The position numbers were made by a program, and so were the translations under genes. A stretch of DNA of 64,000 nucleotides, from the NCBI RefSeq assembly GCF_023028225.1, contig NZ_CP095482.1:1-64000 (forward strand), in the 5' to 3' direction. The stretch comes from Halorientalis litorea. Lineage in GTDB: Archaea; Halobacteriota; Halobacteria; Halobacteriales; Haloarculaceae. Positions within the stretch are counted from its first letter, which is position 1. Each line of letters begins with the position of its first letter. Of this stretch, positions 40,534-50,269 are shown piece by piece. The notes below the pieces were generated by a model that saw nothing but the letters and a program-made list of their open reading frames with translations, made no database searches and had not been told where the DNA came from.

Positions 40534-42090
40534 GTGACTACCGACGGTGCACAGTCGGCAGATGCGGCGACGGTCTGGGTTCTGGGTGACCAGCTGACTC
40601 GGTGCGTCGGCCCGCTGTCCGACCACCACGGACGAGTGCTGTTGATAGAGGCGACGGCGTTCGCCCGTCGTCTCCCGTACCACCCGCACAAACTCGCCGC
40701 CGTGTTCAGCGCGATGCGACACTTCCGCGACGAGTTGCGTGCCGACGGGTACGACGTGTCCTACCGGCAAGCGGAGACGTTCGCCGACGGACTGGCCGCC
40801 CACTTCGAGGAGTACCCCGACGACCACCTCCGCGTCATGCGACCGGCCACTCACGGGACCGCCGACCGCCTCCGCTCGCTCGTGGCGGACGCGGGCGGGT
40901 CGGTCTCCGTCGTGGAGAACGAGACGTTCCTCTGCTCGCCCGAGCAGTTCGACGAGTTCGCCGGCGACTCGACGCCCAAACACGAGTCGTTCTATCGGTT
41001 CATGCGCCGGGAGACGGGCTACCTGATGGACGACGGCGACCCAGTCGGCGGGGAGTGGAACTACGACGACCAGAACCGCGAGACGCCGCCGGACGACTGG
41101 ACGCCGCCCGAGCCACCCACGTTCGACCACGACGACGTGACCGCGGACGTGTTGTCGTGGGTCCACGAGGTGTTCGCGGGCGGATACGAGGACGCCCCGT
41201 ACGGCGGAGACTGGGCCGACCCCGGCCCGTTCGAGTGGCCGGTGACCCGCGAGCAGGCCCGTCGCGCACTCGACGCGTTCGTCGCCGACCGCCTCCCCGA
41301 GTTCGGGCCGTACCAAGACGCGATGCGCGAAGCCGAGTGGGCGATGCACCACAGTCTCCTGTCTGTCGCTATCAATCTCGGTCTCCTCACTCCTCGCGAA
41401 GTCATCGAGCGCGTGCTGGCCGAACACGAGGCGCGTGACCTCCCGCTGAACAGCGTCGAGGGGTTCGTCCGCCAACTCCTCGGCTGGCGGGAGTTCGTCC
41501 GCCACGTCTACCGCCGTGAGATGCCCGAACTGGCCGAGGCCAACCAGTTGGACGAACGGGAACCCCTGCCCGAGTTCTACTGGACCGGCGAGACGGACAT
41601 GGCCTGTGTCTCGGATGTCGTCGACGGCGTCCGCGAGCGGGGGTACTCCCACCACATCGAGCGGCTGATGATACTCTCGAACTTCGCCTTGGTCTACGGC
41701 GTCGAACCGGCCGCACTCAACCGCTGGTTCCACGCCGCCTACGTCGACGCGTACCACTGGGTGACGACGCCCAACGTCGTCGAGATGGGGATGTACGGGG
41801 CGGACGCCTTCGCCACGAAGCCGTACGCCGCCTCCGCGAACTACATCGACGGGATGAGCGACTACTGTTCGGGGTGTCCCTACTACAAGACGAAAACGAC
41901 CGGCGACGGGGCCTGTCCGTTCAACGCCCTCTACTGGGACTTCTTGGACCGCAACGAAGACGAACTCCGGAGCAACCACCGCATGGGGCTGATGTACAGC
42001 CACGTCGACGACAAAGACGCCGACGAACTCGAAGCCATCCGCGAACGGGCCGCGGAGGTCCGCGCGATGGCCGAGCGCGGTGACCTCTGA
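40534..42090 (+). CDS. FeS-type photolyase/cryptochrome (PhrB/CryB-like)
   Basis: A 518-residue deoxyribodipyrimidine photolyase-related protein. It has an N-terminal antenna-type alpha/beta domain (VWVLGDQLTRCVGPL) and a C-terminal helical FAD domain. The four cysteines of an FeS-BCP [4Fe-4S] cluster fit PhrB spacing: Cys358, Cys445, Cys448 and Cys461 (CSGCP...GACPFN). Such enzymes repair (6-4) UV photoproducts. Start GTG 40534; no ATG precedes the domain. It abuts the convergent copA stop with no gap. Confidence 0.92.
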   Translation: MTTDGAQSADAATVWVLGDQLTRCVGPLSDHHGRVLLIEATAFARRLPYHPHKLAAVFSAMRHFRDELRADGYDVSYRQAETFADGLAAHFEEYPDDHLRVMRPATHGTADRLRSLVADAGGSVSVVENETFLCSPEQFDEFAGDSTPKHESFYRFMRRETGYLMDDGDPVGGEWNYDDQNRETPPDDWTPPEPPTFDHDDVTADVLSWVHEVFAGGYEDAPYGGDWADPGPFEWPVTREQARRALDAFVADRLPEFGPYQDAMREAEWAMHHSLLSVAINLGLLTPREVIERVLAEHEARDLPLNSVEGFVRQLLGWREFVRHVYRREMPELAEANQLDEREPLPEFYWTGETDMACVSDVVDGVRERGYSHHIERLMILSNFALVYGVEPAALNRWFHAAYVDAYHWVTTPNVVEMGMYGADAFATKPYAASANYIDGMSDYCSGCPYYKTKTTGDGACPFNALYWDFLDRNEDELRSNHRMGLMYSHVDDKDADELEAIRERAAEVRAMAERGDL

Positions 42091-44688
42091 CTACCGGAAC
42101 CGGCCCAGTAGTCGGTAGTCTTCCTCTGGCGTGTACCGCCGGAACCCGAGGCTGTTGGCCAGCACCGAGACGCTTGAGAGGGCCATCGCGCCGGCCGCCA
42201 GCACTGGCTGGAGCAAGCCGAGCGAGGCCAGCGGAATCATCGCCGTGTTGTACCCGAGTGCCCAGAACAGGTTCTGTTTCACCTTCGAGAGGGTCCCCTC
42301 GGAGACGCGGATGGCCTTCAGCACGTCCAGCGGGTCCGAGCGCATCAGCGTCACGTCCGCCGCCTCGATGGCCACGTCCGTCCCGCTCCCGATTGCACAC
42401 CCGACGAACGCCGCCGCCAGCGCGGGCGCGTCGTTCACGCCGTCGCCGACCATCATCGCCCGGCGGCCGTCGGACTGGATGGCCTCGATGGCGTCTGCCT
42501 TGTCCTCGGGCAGGACTTCCGCGCGGACGTTCTCGGCAGGAATCCCGACCTGTTCGGCGACGGCGCGGGCCGTCCGCTCGTTGTCGCCGGTAATCATCTG
42601 GACGGTGATGCCCCGGTCGTCGAGTGCCGCGACTGCCTCGCGGGCCGACTCCTTGACCGTGTCCGCGTCAGCGACGACGCCGATGACGGCCCCGTCGAGT
42701 GCGACCAACATCGCCGTCTTCCCCTCCGATTCGAGTCGTTCCATCGCGTCGGCGGCGGGCGAGGGGTCGACGCCCGCGTCTTCGAGTAACCGGCGGTTGC
42801 CGACCAGTACCTCGCCGTGGCTCGTCGTCGCGCGGACGCCCTGCCCGGGGACGTTCTCGAACGACTCGGGTTCTTCCGGGTCGATGCCGCGTTCGCGCGC
42901 CCCATCGACGACGGCCTCGGCGAGCGGGTGTTCGCTCCCACGTTCGGCACTCGCGGCGACTTCGAGGACGAACGATTCGTCCGCTTCGGGCCGCAACTCC
43001 CCGCCGTCCGCAGCAGTCACGCTGTCGTCCACCGGACCGATGGCTTCCACGTCGGTCAACTGCATCTCGCCCTCGGTGAGCGTCCCCGTCTTGTCGAACA
43101 CCACGGTGTCGACGTCACGGACGCGCTCGAGGATGTCGCCGCCCTCGAACAGCACGCCGTTGCGCGCGCCGATGGACGTGCCGACCATCGTCGCTGCGGG
43201 CGTCGCCAGCCCCAGCGCGCAGGGACAGGCGATGAGTACCGCGCTGGCGAACACGACGACGGCGAACTCGAAGACCGATACCGTCCCGCCGGCGACGGCA
43301 GGGCCTCCCGCGACCAGCCCCCACAGCGGGAGCGCGCCGACGAACCCCGCGAGGGCCTCGGGGAACAGGGACCAGACGACAGCCCAGATGACGGCGTTGG
43401 CGATGACCACCGGCACGAAGTACGCGCTGATGCGGTCGGCGACGTTCTGGATGTCCGGCTGCCGGCTCTGAGCGTCCCGGACCATCGAGACGATTTGCTG
43501 GATGGCCGTCTCGGACCGGACTTTCGTGGCCTCCACGACGAGCACGCCGTTCTGGTTGACCGTCGACCCGACCACCTCGTCGCCCGCACCCTTCTCGACA
43601 GGGACGGACTCGCCGGTGACCATCGACTCGTCGACGGCACTCTCGCCGTCGACGACGACGCCATCCGTGGGGACTTTCTCGCCGGGCCGGACTTTCATCC
43701 GGTCGCCAACCTCGATGTCCTCGACGGGAACCTCGCGTTCGGTTCCGTCCTCGTCGACGAGCGTCGCGGTGTCGGCCTGCATCTCCAGCAGTTCGCGGAT
43801 GGCTTCGCCGGCTTGCCCCTTCGAGCGGGCTTCGAGGTAGTTTCCGAGCGTGATGAACGTCAGGATGAGTGCCGCGCTGTCGAAGTACAGCCCCTCGGTG
43901 GCGATGAGACCGAGCAGGGCCGCGACGGAGTAGAGGTACGCCGTCGAGGACCCGAGCGCGATGAGTACGTCCATGTTGGCCCGCCCGTTCTTGACTAGTG
44001 CAGTGTAGGAGTTCTCGTAGAAAGGACGGCCGAGTATCACCTGCACGGGCGTCGCGAGCAGGAAGCCGACCCAGCCGATGGCCACGCCGAACAGCGTCTC
44101 GGGGAGGACGCCGGGCGCGAGCAGTTCCGCCAGCATCATCCCGACGAGCGGCACCGAGAGTGTCGCCCCGAACAGCGTGAGACGCTTCTGCCGCCGTATC
44201 TCCTCTTCGCGTGCGAGGTCGGCACCGCTTTGCCCGTCGGTGTCACCGTGCCCCTCATCGCCATCTTCCTCTCGGACGGGCGTATAGCCCGCGCGCTCGA
44301 TGGCCGCGTAGAGGTCCGTGCGGTCCACGTCCGCCGGGTTGTACGTGACGCGGGCCTCGTCGGTGGCGTAGTTGACCGTCGCGTCGACGACGCCGGGCGT
44401 CTCGCGAAGTGCCGATTCGTTCGTCTCCGCGCAGTTCGCACACGACATGTCCGTGATAGGTATCGTCACCGCCTCCGTGACGATACCGTACCCTGCGTCC
44501 TCGACGGCCGCGAAGATGTCCGCGAGGGAGACTCTGTCCGGGTCGTACTCGACGCTCCCCTCGTCGGTGGCGTAGTTGGCGTTCACCGTCGATACGCCGT
44601 CGAGTTCGCCGACGGACTCCTCGATGGTTCCCGCGCAGTTCGCGCAACTCATCCCCGTCAAGTCGAGTCGCGCCCGTCTCGTTGTCAT
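42091..44688 (-). CDS. copA: copper-translocating P-type ATPase
   Basis: An 865-residue P1B-type ATPase that exports Cu(I). Two N-terminal heavy-metal-binding domains each carry SCANC (Cys15/Cys18 and Cys83/Cys86). A His-rich linker ([10 protein letters not shown]) precedes eight membrane helices, with the metal-selectivity motif CPC in [12 protein letters not shown], the phosphorylated Asp in DKTGT, and the hinge GDGVNDAP. The ATG 44688 directly begins the first metal domain. Probably controlled by the TRASH-domain regulator encoded 155 bp upstream. Confidence 0.95.
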   Translation of the reverse strand: MTTRRARLDLTGMSCANCAGTIEESVGELDGVSTVNANYATDEGSVEYDPDRVSLADIFAAVEDAGYGIVTEAVTIPITDMSCANCAETNESALRETPGVVDATVNYATDEARVTYNPADVDRTDLYAAIERAGYTPVREEDGDEGHGDTDGQSGADLAREEEIRRQKRLTLFGATLSVPLVGMMLAELLAPGVLPETLFGVAIGWVGFLLATPVQVILGRPFYENSYTALVKNGRANMDVLIALGSSTAYLYSVAALLGLIATEGLYFDSAALILTFITLGNYLEARSKGQAGEAIRELLEMQADTATLVDEDGTEREVPVEDIEVGDRMKVRPGEKVPTDGVVVDGESAVDESMVTGESVPVEKGAGDEVVGSTVNQNGVLVVEATKVRSETAIQQIVSMVRDAQSRQPDIQNVADRISAYFVPVVIANAVIWAVVWSLFPEALAGFVGALPLWGLVAGGPAVAGGTVSVFEFAVVVFASAVLIACPCALGLATPAATMVGTSIGARNGVLFEGGDILERVRDVDTVVFDKTGTLTEGEMQLTDVEAIGPVDDSVTAADGGELRPEADESFVLEVAASAERGSEHPLAEAVVDGARERGIDPEEPESFENVPGQGVRATTSHGEVLVGNRRLLEDAGVDPSPAADAMERLESEGKTAMLVALDGAVIGVVADADTVKESAREAVAALDDRGITVQMITGDNERTARAVAEQVGIPAENVRAEVLPEDKADAIEAIQSDGRRAMMVGDGVNDAPALAAAFVGCAIGSGTDVAIEAADVTLMRSDPLDVLKAIRVSEGTLSKVKQNLFWALGYNTAMIPLASLGLLQPVLAAGAMALSSVSVLANSLGFRRYTPEEDYRLLGRFR

Positions 44689-44730
44689 GCGTGTACCTAC
44701 GTCACCCTCGTTCAAGCGACTTCCCCCTTC

Positions 44731-44752
44731 GAATGTAAAGCGTCGAATCGAC
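44731..44752 (-). promoter_or_regulatory. copA promoter and palindromic operator
   Basis: On the minus strand a TATA-like ctttacattc (44731-44740) is immediately preceded by the palindrome GTCGA-A-TCGAC (44742-44752), placed at a BRE/upstream position. A likely binding site for the adjacent TRASH-domain regulator (inference). Confidence 0.4.
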
Positions 44753-44843
44753 AGAATTTGGGGAACAAAAGGCGAGACGCCGATGCACTTCTCTCGGTTG
44801 CAAACTCGGTCGGGGCGCGGCGTCTACCTACGACGTGAACGCG

Positions 44844-45440
44844 TCAGGACTCGATACCGTCGCGCATCTCCTCGAACCGCTCCGTGAACCGGGAGCGACA
44901 GGACGAACAGCAGAAGTGATACCGGGTGCCGTCCAACTCGGCGGCCTCCCCCTCCGTCGTGACGGTGTTCCCACACTCGGCGCACTCTGGGGCGAGTTCA
45001 GCGTCGGCCAGTGACGGCGACCACGTGGTGTCGGCGAGCAAGTCGACGTCGTAGCGGTCGATTCTCTCCATCGGCACCGCGTCGGACAGGACGGCCCCGA
45101 CGTTCCCGTCCGGCACTATCGCCGTACAGACGATTCGCTCGTCGGCGGTCCTGAACACGTTGTCGACCGGTTCGGCGGCGTCGAGTGCCTGCTGCACTTC
45201 CCCGGCGTGGCCCGGTTCGACCCGTACGTCGACGAGGACGGGGACGCCCTCGCGGAGCATCGACCGGTCGATGTCGGCCGTAAACCGTCGGACGAGGCCG
45301 ATGTCCTGGAGGCGGTCCACTCTGTCGGAGACAGCCGGCGGGGAGAGGTCTACCCGTTCGGCGATGTCGCTGTACGGTCTGCGTGCGTCTTCGAGGAGGA
45401 GGCGTAGAATCGCTCTGTCAGTATCGTCGAGCCCTCGCAT
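44844..45440 (-). CDS. Lrp/AsnC-type regulator with C-terminal TRASH domain
   Basis: A 198-residue regulator. The N-terminal HTH is AsnC-like (LDDTDRAILRLLLEDARRP, then DIAERVDLSPPAVSDRVDRL), followed by an Lrp-type ligand region (about 60-140). A C-terminal TRASH metal-binding domain has CAECGN and HFCCSSCRSRF cysteines. TRASH domains sense copper in archaeal regulators. Its position just upstream of copA, on the same strand, indicates control of copper export. Start ATG 45440. Confidence 0.9.
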   Translation of the reverse strand: MRGLDDTDRAILRLLLEDARRPYSDIAERVDLSPPAVSDRVDRLQDIGLVRRFTADIDRSMLREGVPVLVDVRVEPGHAGEVQQALDAAEPVDNVFRTADERIVCTAIVPDGNVGAVLSDAVPMERIDRYDVDLLADTTWSPSLADAELAPECAECGNTVTTEGEAAELDGTRYHFCCSSCRSRFTERFEEMRDGIES

Positions 45441-45519
45441 TGTCCCGGTCGAATCCGGGCACGGGCAAAACGCTTGTGGGCGCCGTCCGGGTCGAACGCC
45501 CTCCGGCCGGTGGACTGCC

Positions 45520-46572
45520 TCAGAGGTCGACGGTAAACTCGTCTTCGGCCCGCGTCGCGAAGGCCGCGAGCAGGTCGGCCGTCCGTTCGAGGTCCGCGAG
45601 GTCGAGTACCTCGACCGGGGTGTGCATGTAGCGGTTCGGGACACCGAGGTTCAGCGACGGGACGCCGCCGCGGGACGTGTAGAACGCATCGGCGTCGGTC
45701 CCGGTTCGTGACCCCGTCGCGGCTAATTGGACCTCGATATCGGCGTCATCGGCCGCCGCTCGCACTGCGTCGACCACCGCAGGGTGGTTCGCGGCCCCAC
45801 GGCTGACGACCGGCCCGCCGCCGAGTTCGACGCCGCTACCCGCGTCTCCGGGCGCGTCCGGCCCGTCTGTCGCGTGTGTCACGTCGGTCGCGACGACAGC
45901 GTCCGGTGCCAAGTCGAACCCGACCATCTTGGCACCCTGAAGCCCGAGTTCCTCTTGGACGGTGGAGACGGCGTACACCGTCGCGTCGGGGTCACGCTCG
46001 GCGGCCCGACGCAGTCCCTCGGCGGCCGCCCAGATACCGATGCGGTTGTCCAGTCCACGGGCCGCGACGCGACCGTTTTCGAGGTCGGCGACAGTCTGCC
46101 GGAACGTAACCGGGTCGCCGCGCTCGACGAGGGATTCGGCCTCGTCGGCGTCTGTCGCGCCGATATCGACCGACTGCTCGCTGATGTCGTCGACCCCGGT
46201 GTCCTCACGGTCTCGGAGGTGAATCGCCGTCTGACCGATGACCCCCGAGACTGGTCCCTCGTCAGTGTGGACCTGTACGTGCTGGCCCTTCGAGACTGTC
46301 CGGTCGGACCCACCGACTGCGGTCAGCTTGAGCGTCCCGTCCTCCCCGATGTCCCGGACGAGAAATCCGATTTCGTCCCCGTGCCCCGCGAGCGCGACTT
46401 CCGGTGTGCCACCTTCCAGTACCGCAATGGCGTTTCCGTACTCGTCAGTCCGGACCGTGTCGGCGAACTCTGACACGTAGTCGACCCAGACCCGTTGCCC
46501 AGCCGTCTCGAACCCCGAGGGGGTCGCCGTCTCGAGCAGGTCATCGAGAAACGCGCGCTGTCGTTCGTCCAT
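45520..46572 (-). CDS. M42-family metallo-aminopeptidase
   Basis: A 350-residue M42 peptidase, the TET-type family of dodecameric aminopeptidases. Metal ligands are visible in LAGHGDEIG, GLDNRIG, QEELGLQG (catalytic Glu pair), VATDVTHA and YMHTPVE. These enzymes trim peptides downstream of the proteasome. The TTG/ATG choice is ATG 46572 (MDERQRAFLDD) or ATG 46581; the former begins at the first helix. Monocistronic. Confidence 0.92.
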   Translation of the reverse strand: MDERQRAFLDDLLETATPSGFETAGQRVWVDYVSEFADTVRTDEYGNAIAVLEGGTPEVALAGHGDEIGFLVRDIGEDGTLKLTAVGGSDRTVSKGQHVQVHTDEGPVSGVIGQTAIHLRDREDTGVDDISEQSVDIGATDADEAESLVERGDPVTFRQTVADLENGRVAARGLDNRIGIWAAAEGLRRAAERDPDATVYAVSTVQEELGLQGAKMVGFDLAPDAVVATDVTHATDGPDAPGDAGSGVELGGGPVVSRGAANHPAVVDAVRAAADDADIEVQLAATGSRTGTDADAFYTSRGGVPSLNLGVPNRYMHTPVEVLDLADLERTADLLAAFATRAEDEFTVDL

Positions 46573-46686
46573 ACGTCCCATCCGGTGCCGCACGGTGTTA
46601 ATCGCCCGGATTCGTCCGGTGCACAGCTCACACCTCGACCGGTGCGACGAGCCGTCGGACTGCCCCGTTCGCCTCGCCTCCCGCAC

Positions 46687-47262
46687 TCAGTCGCGTCCCA
46701 AGGTGTAGAACTCCTCGTTCGGGCGCATGTCTGCGAGGTGGGCCATGCGGTTCGACAGGTTGTAGAAGGCGGTGACGTTCCCGATGTCCCAAATCGCCTT
46801 CCGGCTGAACCCGTGGTCCATCACGCGCTCGATGTCCTCGTCCTCGACGGCGGCGGGGTCCTCGGTCAGTTTCACCGCGAAGTCGAGCATCGCACGGTGG
46901 GCGTCGTTGATCTCCGCGGTGCGGTGGTTCGAGGCAACCTGCTCGGCCAACATCGGGTCCTCGGCGTAGATACGCAGAAGCGCGCCGTGGGCGACGATGC
47001 AGTAGAGGCAGTCGTTGACTCCGCTGACGGCGACGATTATCATCTCTATCTCCTCGCGTTCGAGGTCCGTCTCCTCCAACAGGGCGTCGTGGTAGTCGAT
47101 GAACGCGCGGGCCTGCTGTGGCCGGTACCCGATGGCGGGGAAGACGTTCGGGGTGAACCCGGCGCGCTCTGACTCCTCCTCGATGCGGTCTTGGATGTCC
47201 TCGGGCAACTCCTCGATGTCCGGGACGGGAAACCGCGTCATCGGCTCGGTATCGTCTGCCAT
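46687..47262 (-). CDS. AhpD-like/peroxidase-related carboxymuconolactone decarboxylase-family protein
   Basis: A 191-residue all-helical protein of the AhpD-like/CMD superfamily. The redox motif CLYCIVAHG (C-x-x-C with downstream His) sits near residue 85-93. Resembles uncharacterised peroxidase-related enzymes (alkylhydroperoxidase AhpD core). It probably detoxifies hydroperoxides, using a thiol partner. Start ATG 47262; 25 nt downstream of it on the transcript's upstream side lies a small membrane gene. Confidence 0.87.
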   Translation of the reverse strand: MADDTEPMTRFPVPDIEELPEDIQDRIEEESERAGFTPNVFPAIGYRPQQARAFIDYHDALLEETDLEREEIEMIIVAVSGVNDCLYCIVAHGALLRIYAEDPMLAEQVASNHRTAEINDAHRAMLDFAVKLTEDPAAVEDEDIERVMDHGFSRKAIWDIGNVTAFYNLSNRMAHLADMRPNEEFYTLGRD

Positions 47263-47286
47263 ACCACTCGGTCGGGCGACGACGAC

Positions 47287-47430
47287 TTAATCCTTGGCCG
47301 CGTCGCGGTCACTCCGCCAGCGCGTGTACCACAGGAGGACCCCGTAGCCGACGACGCCCAGCGCGAAGACGACGACGGGGATGACGAACGGGCCGACCTG
47401 TCGGAAGGCGTCGGAGACGAGCGCGACCAT
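47287..47430 (-). CDS. small single-pass membrane protein (47 aa)
   Basis: 47 residues with one hydrophobic helix (VGPFVIPVVVFALGVVGYGVLLWYT) followed by a basic-acidic tail RWRSDRDAAKD. It lies immediately upstream of the AhpD-like gene on the same strand (24 bp). The ATG 47430 follows typical composition; the longer frame (to 47514) has a Cys/Arg-rich, non-halophilic N-terminus and is unlikely. Function unknown. Confidence 0.6.
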   Translation of the reverse strand: MVALVSDAFRQVGPFVIPVVVFALGVVGYGVLLWYTRWRSDRDAAKD

Positions 47431-47539
47431 CGTCCACACTCGGGACCGCTGGGCGAAAAGTCCCACCCTTCGAACCGTGCGGCGGCACCACGCGGCCCCG
47501 CCCGCAACGTTCATTGGGTGTCCGTGCCGACGCGGTGAC

Positions 47540-48031
47540 GTGTATCGCGCAGGTCACTTCGGCGTCGCGCTCATCGTCTACGCGCCCGTGGGAACCGCGC
47601 TCCTGTTCGCCGGGCGGGCGGACCTCGCGATTCTCGGGGAAGTGGCGATGCTCGCGCTGGCGATGGTCCCCGACTACGACTTGCGCGTCCCGTTCGTGAA
47701 ACACCGGGGCATCACACACACCGTCTGGTTCGCGCTCCTCGTCGGCGTTGTCGGCAGTGGGGCAGGGTGGCTGCTGGGCGGCCGCCCGGAGGTACCCACG
47801 TCGAACGAACTCGTGGTCTTCGGGTTCGCCATCGGCACGCTCGCCGTCGGTGCCCACCTCCTCGCGGACGCCTTGACGCCGATGGGCATTACGCCGTTCT
47901 GGCCCCTCTCCTCGCGGAACTACACGCTCGCAGTGGCGCGAGCCAGCAACACCGTGGCGAACTACGGGTTGCTCGGTATCGGCGCGCTCGTCACCGCACT
48001 CGTGTTGGCCGTGGCCGGACAGCCACCCTGA
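47540..48031 (+). CDS. YdjM/DUF457-type membrane-bound metal-dependent hydrolase
   Basis: A 163-residue membrane protein with four hydrophobic segments and the family's metal-binding motifs: HFGVAL at the N-terminus, DYDLRVPFVKHRGITHT, and AHLLADALTPMG. Homologous to YdjM and phospholipase-C-like hydrolases of unknown substrate. The GTG at 47540 (VYRAGHFG) is the only start close before the first conserved His. Divergent from the small membrane gene (110 bp). Confidence 0.8.
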   Translation: MYRAGHFGVALIVYAPVGTALLFAGRADLAILGEVAMLALAMVPDYDLRVPFVKHRGITHTVWFALLVGVVGSGAGWLLGGRPEVPTSNELVVFGFAIGTLAVGAHLLADALTPMGITPFWPLSSRNYTLAVARASNTVANYGLLGIGALVTALVLAVAGQPP

Positions 48032-48097
48032 AACCCCCCGACTCCGGGCAGGTTAGCAGGCGTACACTTTTGGTACCCGAGTCTGATGATAACTATC

Positions 48098-49744
48098 ATG
48101 GAGTATTACGACGGCGAACCACTCCGACACATGGGGGACCTGCCAGCGATGGCGGCCCATCGGTACGGCCCGAAAACCGCATTCGAGGGGTTCGGACAGG
48201 AACGGACGTATGGGGAAGTCGACGAACGCGCCAACAAGGTGGCCAACGTACTGGTAGACGAGGGGGTCGAACCCGGTGATAGGGTGGGGCTGTTCATCCC
48301 GAACACGCTCCAGTTCCCGGAGTCGTACTTTGGAGCGATTCGGGCCGGGGCCGTCCCGGTGCCGCTGAACCTGCGGATGGACCCCAACACGCTGGTGTAC
48401 GTCGTTCAGAACGCGGAGGCCGACCACATCATCGGGTCGCCACTCCTGCCAGAGGAAGTGCAGAACCTCGCGTCGGCGGCCGAAGTCGGGACGCTCCTCC
48501 TCCCGGGCGTCAGCGACGACGGCGTGGTCAACTACTCACACGCCGTCGAGGAGGCCAGCACCGAGTTCGACCGGCCGGAGCGAGACTACGACGACGTTGC
48601 TTGCCAGCCCTACACTTCCGGGACAACGGGCGACCCGAAGGGCGTTCTGCTGACCCACGAGAACCTGCTCTCGACCATCGAGTCCTACGACGCCGGCGGA
48701 TTGGCCGTCGACCCCGACGACAGCATCCTGCTCGTCCTCCCGCTGTTCCACATCTACGCCCTCAACGCCATCATGGGGAGTTACCTGTACAACGGGGGGA
48801 CGATGCATCTCCAGCCACGGCCGGAGGCGGTGCCGATGCTCGACGCCTTGGAACAACACGAGATAACGCAGTTCGCTGGCGTCCCGGCGATGTACACGAT
48901 GATGTGGCGGGAGTACCGCGAGAACCCCGAGGAGTACGACCTCTCCTCGCTCCAGCAGGTGACGTGTGCGGCCGCACCGCTTGCCGACGAGGTGCGCCGG
49001 ACCATCGAGGACGCGTGGGACATCCCGATGGGCGAAGGCTGGGGGATGACCGAGACAGCCCCCGCGGGGACGCTCGAACCGCTCCGGGGCGTCCGCAAAG
49101 AGGCCGGGTGTATCGGGACGGTACTCGACAACATCGACATCAAACTCGTCGACCCGGAGACCCGAGAGACGAAAGTCTCGACCGACCAACTCGAACCGCG
49201 CGTCGACCCGGACATCGACTTCGAGGACGAGGACGCCGTCACCGGCGAAATCGCCATCCGCGGTCCCAACGTCTTCGAGGGGTACTTCAAACTCCCCGAG
49301 AAGACCGAACAGGTGTTCGACGACGAGGGGTTCTTCTACACGGAGGACATCGCCCGTGTCGACGAGGACGGCTACTTCTGGATGGTCGACCGCGCCGACG
49401 ACATGATAATCGCCGGCGGCGAGAACATCTATCCCGCGGAGGTCGAGGACGCACTCTACGAACACCCGGACGTGGAGGAGGCCGCCGTCGTCGGCGCGCC
49501 TCACGAAATCAAGGGCGAGGCACCCGTTGCTTTCGTCGTCGTTCAGGAGGGAAGCGACCTGACCGAAGGGGACCTCCGGGAGTTCTCGCTCGAACACGTC
49601 GCGACGTACGCGCACCCGCGCCGCATCTTCGTCGTGGACGAACTGCCACGAAGTGCGACCCAGAAGGTCCAGCGGTACAAACTGGAGGAGGCGGCCGACG
49701 AACGACTCGACGGGCCGCTACAGCCCTCGGACGAGGAGCTATAG
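48098..49744 (+). CDS. AMP-forming acyl-CoA synthetase (long-chain type)
   Basis: A 548-residue ANL-superfamily ligase activating a carboxylic acid with ATP and CoA. The phosphate loop is YTSGTTGDPKGVLLTHEN, motif A5 is GWGMTETAPAG, the adenylate motif is EGYFKLPEKTEQVFDDEGFFYTED, and the catalytic-Lys region is SATQKVQRYKLE near the end. It probably supplies acyl-CoA to the nearby dehydrogenase/hydratase enzymes. ATG 48098 or, 12 nt upstream, 48086; both fit. Confidence 0.92.
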   Translation: MEYYDGEPLRHMGDLPAMAAHRYGPKTAFEGFGQERTYGEVDERANKVANVLVDEGVEPGDRVGLFIPNTLQFPESYFGAIRAGAVPVPLNLRMDPNTLVYVVQNAEADHIIGSPLLPEEVQNLASAAEVGTLLLPGVSDDGVVNYSHAVEEASTEFDRPERDYDDVACQPYTSGTTGDPKGVLLTHENLLSTIESYDAGGLAVDPDDSILLVLPLFHIYALNAIMGSYLYNGGTMHLQPRPEAVPMLDALEQHEITQFAGVPAMYTMMWREYRENPEEYDLSSLQQVTCAAAPLADEVRRTIEDAWDIPMGEGWGMTETAPAGTLEPLRGVRKEAGCIGTVLDNIDIKLVDPETRETKVSTDQLEPRVDPDIDFEDEDAVTGEIAIRGPNVFEGYFKLPEKTEQVFDDEGFFYTEDIARVDEDGYFWMVDRADDMIIAGGENIYPAEVEDALYEHPDVEEAAVVGAPHEIKGEAPVAFVVVQEGSDLTEGDLREFSLEHVATYAHPRRIFVVDELPRSATQKVQRYKLEEAADERLDGPLQPSDEEL

Positions 49745-49809
49745 GCACGTCCGTGTCGTCCGGCGCAAAAATCTAGTCCGTTCTGGCGGCGTGCGGTTCC
49801 CGGCGGACT

Positions 49810-50061
49810 TCAGACGAGGTCCTGGTCTTCGAGTTCTTCCATGATGTCGTCCACGAAGTCTTCCGCGCTGTCGTAGGGGAACTCGCCGCCGCCCAACTTC
49901 GTGTTCAGTTCCATCGCAGTCATCGAGAAGTCGCCGGACTCGAACGTCGTGGAGGGACCGTCCGGAAGTGCCGGAACGAGGTCCATCGGACTCGAAATCG
50001 GGTAGTCGGCACCCTCGAACGCGTCGACCATCTGTTGACGGAGGTCGTCTTTGTCAACCAT
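49810..50061 (-). CDS. MTH865-family protein
   Basis: An 83-residue small helical protein of the MTH865 family, known from methanogens and haloarchaea, structure solved but function unknown. Conserved-looking VDKDDLRQQMVDAFEGADYPI and NTKLGGGEFPYDSAEDFVD. An ATG 6 nt further upstream (50067) is also possible. Divergent from the carboxyltransferase gene with 208 bp between. Confidence 0.8.
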   Translation of the reverse strand: MVDKDDLRQQMVDAFEGADYPISSPMDLVPALPDGPSTTFESGDFSMTAMELNTKLGGGEFPYDSAEDFVDDIMEELEDQDLV

Positions 50062-50192
50062 ATGCATTACAGTACTCGTACCAAGGAGGTAAAATCATTA
50101 GGGACTCGGGAGTCAGCAGGCCCGTGCTGTTCGGTGAGTGAACGAGGCGCAAACCATACCTATTTGAGTGTGGGATAATTTACCACTGCCAT

Positions 50193-50264
50193 ATGCGCCG
50201 AATCAGCAACTTTCAACGCGTAGTTAGTTTCAATCAGTGGTGTCGAGCGGTCGGAGGGCGGTGA
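50193..50264 (+). CDS. possible 23-codon upstream ORF
   Basis: MRRISNFQRVVSFNQWCRAVGGR, ending (TGA 50262-50264) 5 nt before the carboxyltransferase ATG at 50270. Its ATG sits about 25-35 nt after AT-rich tacctatttg (50156-50165). Basic composition is unlike halophile proteins, so it may act as a translational leader rather than a protein. Confidence 0.25.
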   Translation: MRRISNFQRVVSFNQWCRAVGGR

Positions 50265-50269
50265 CACCG

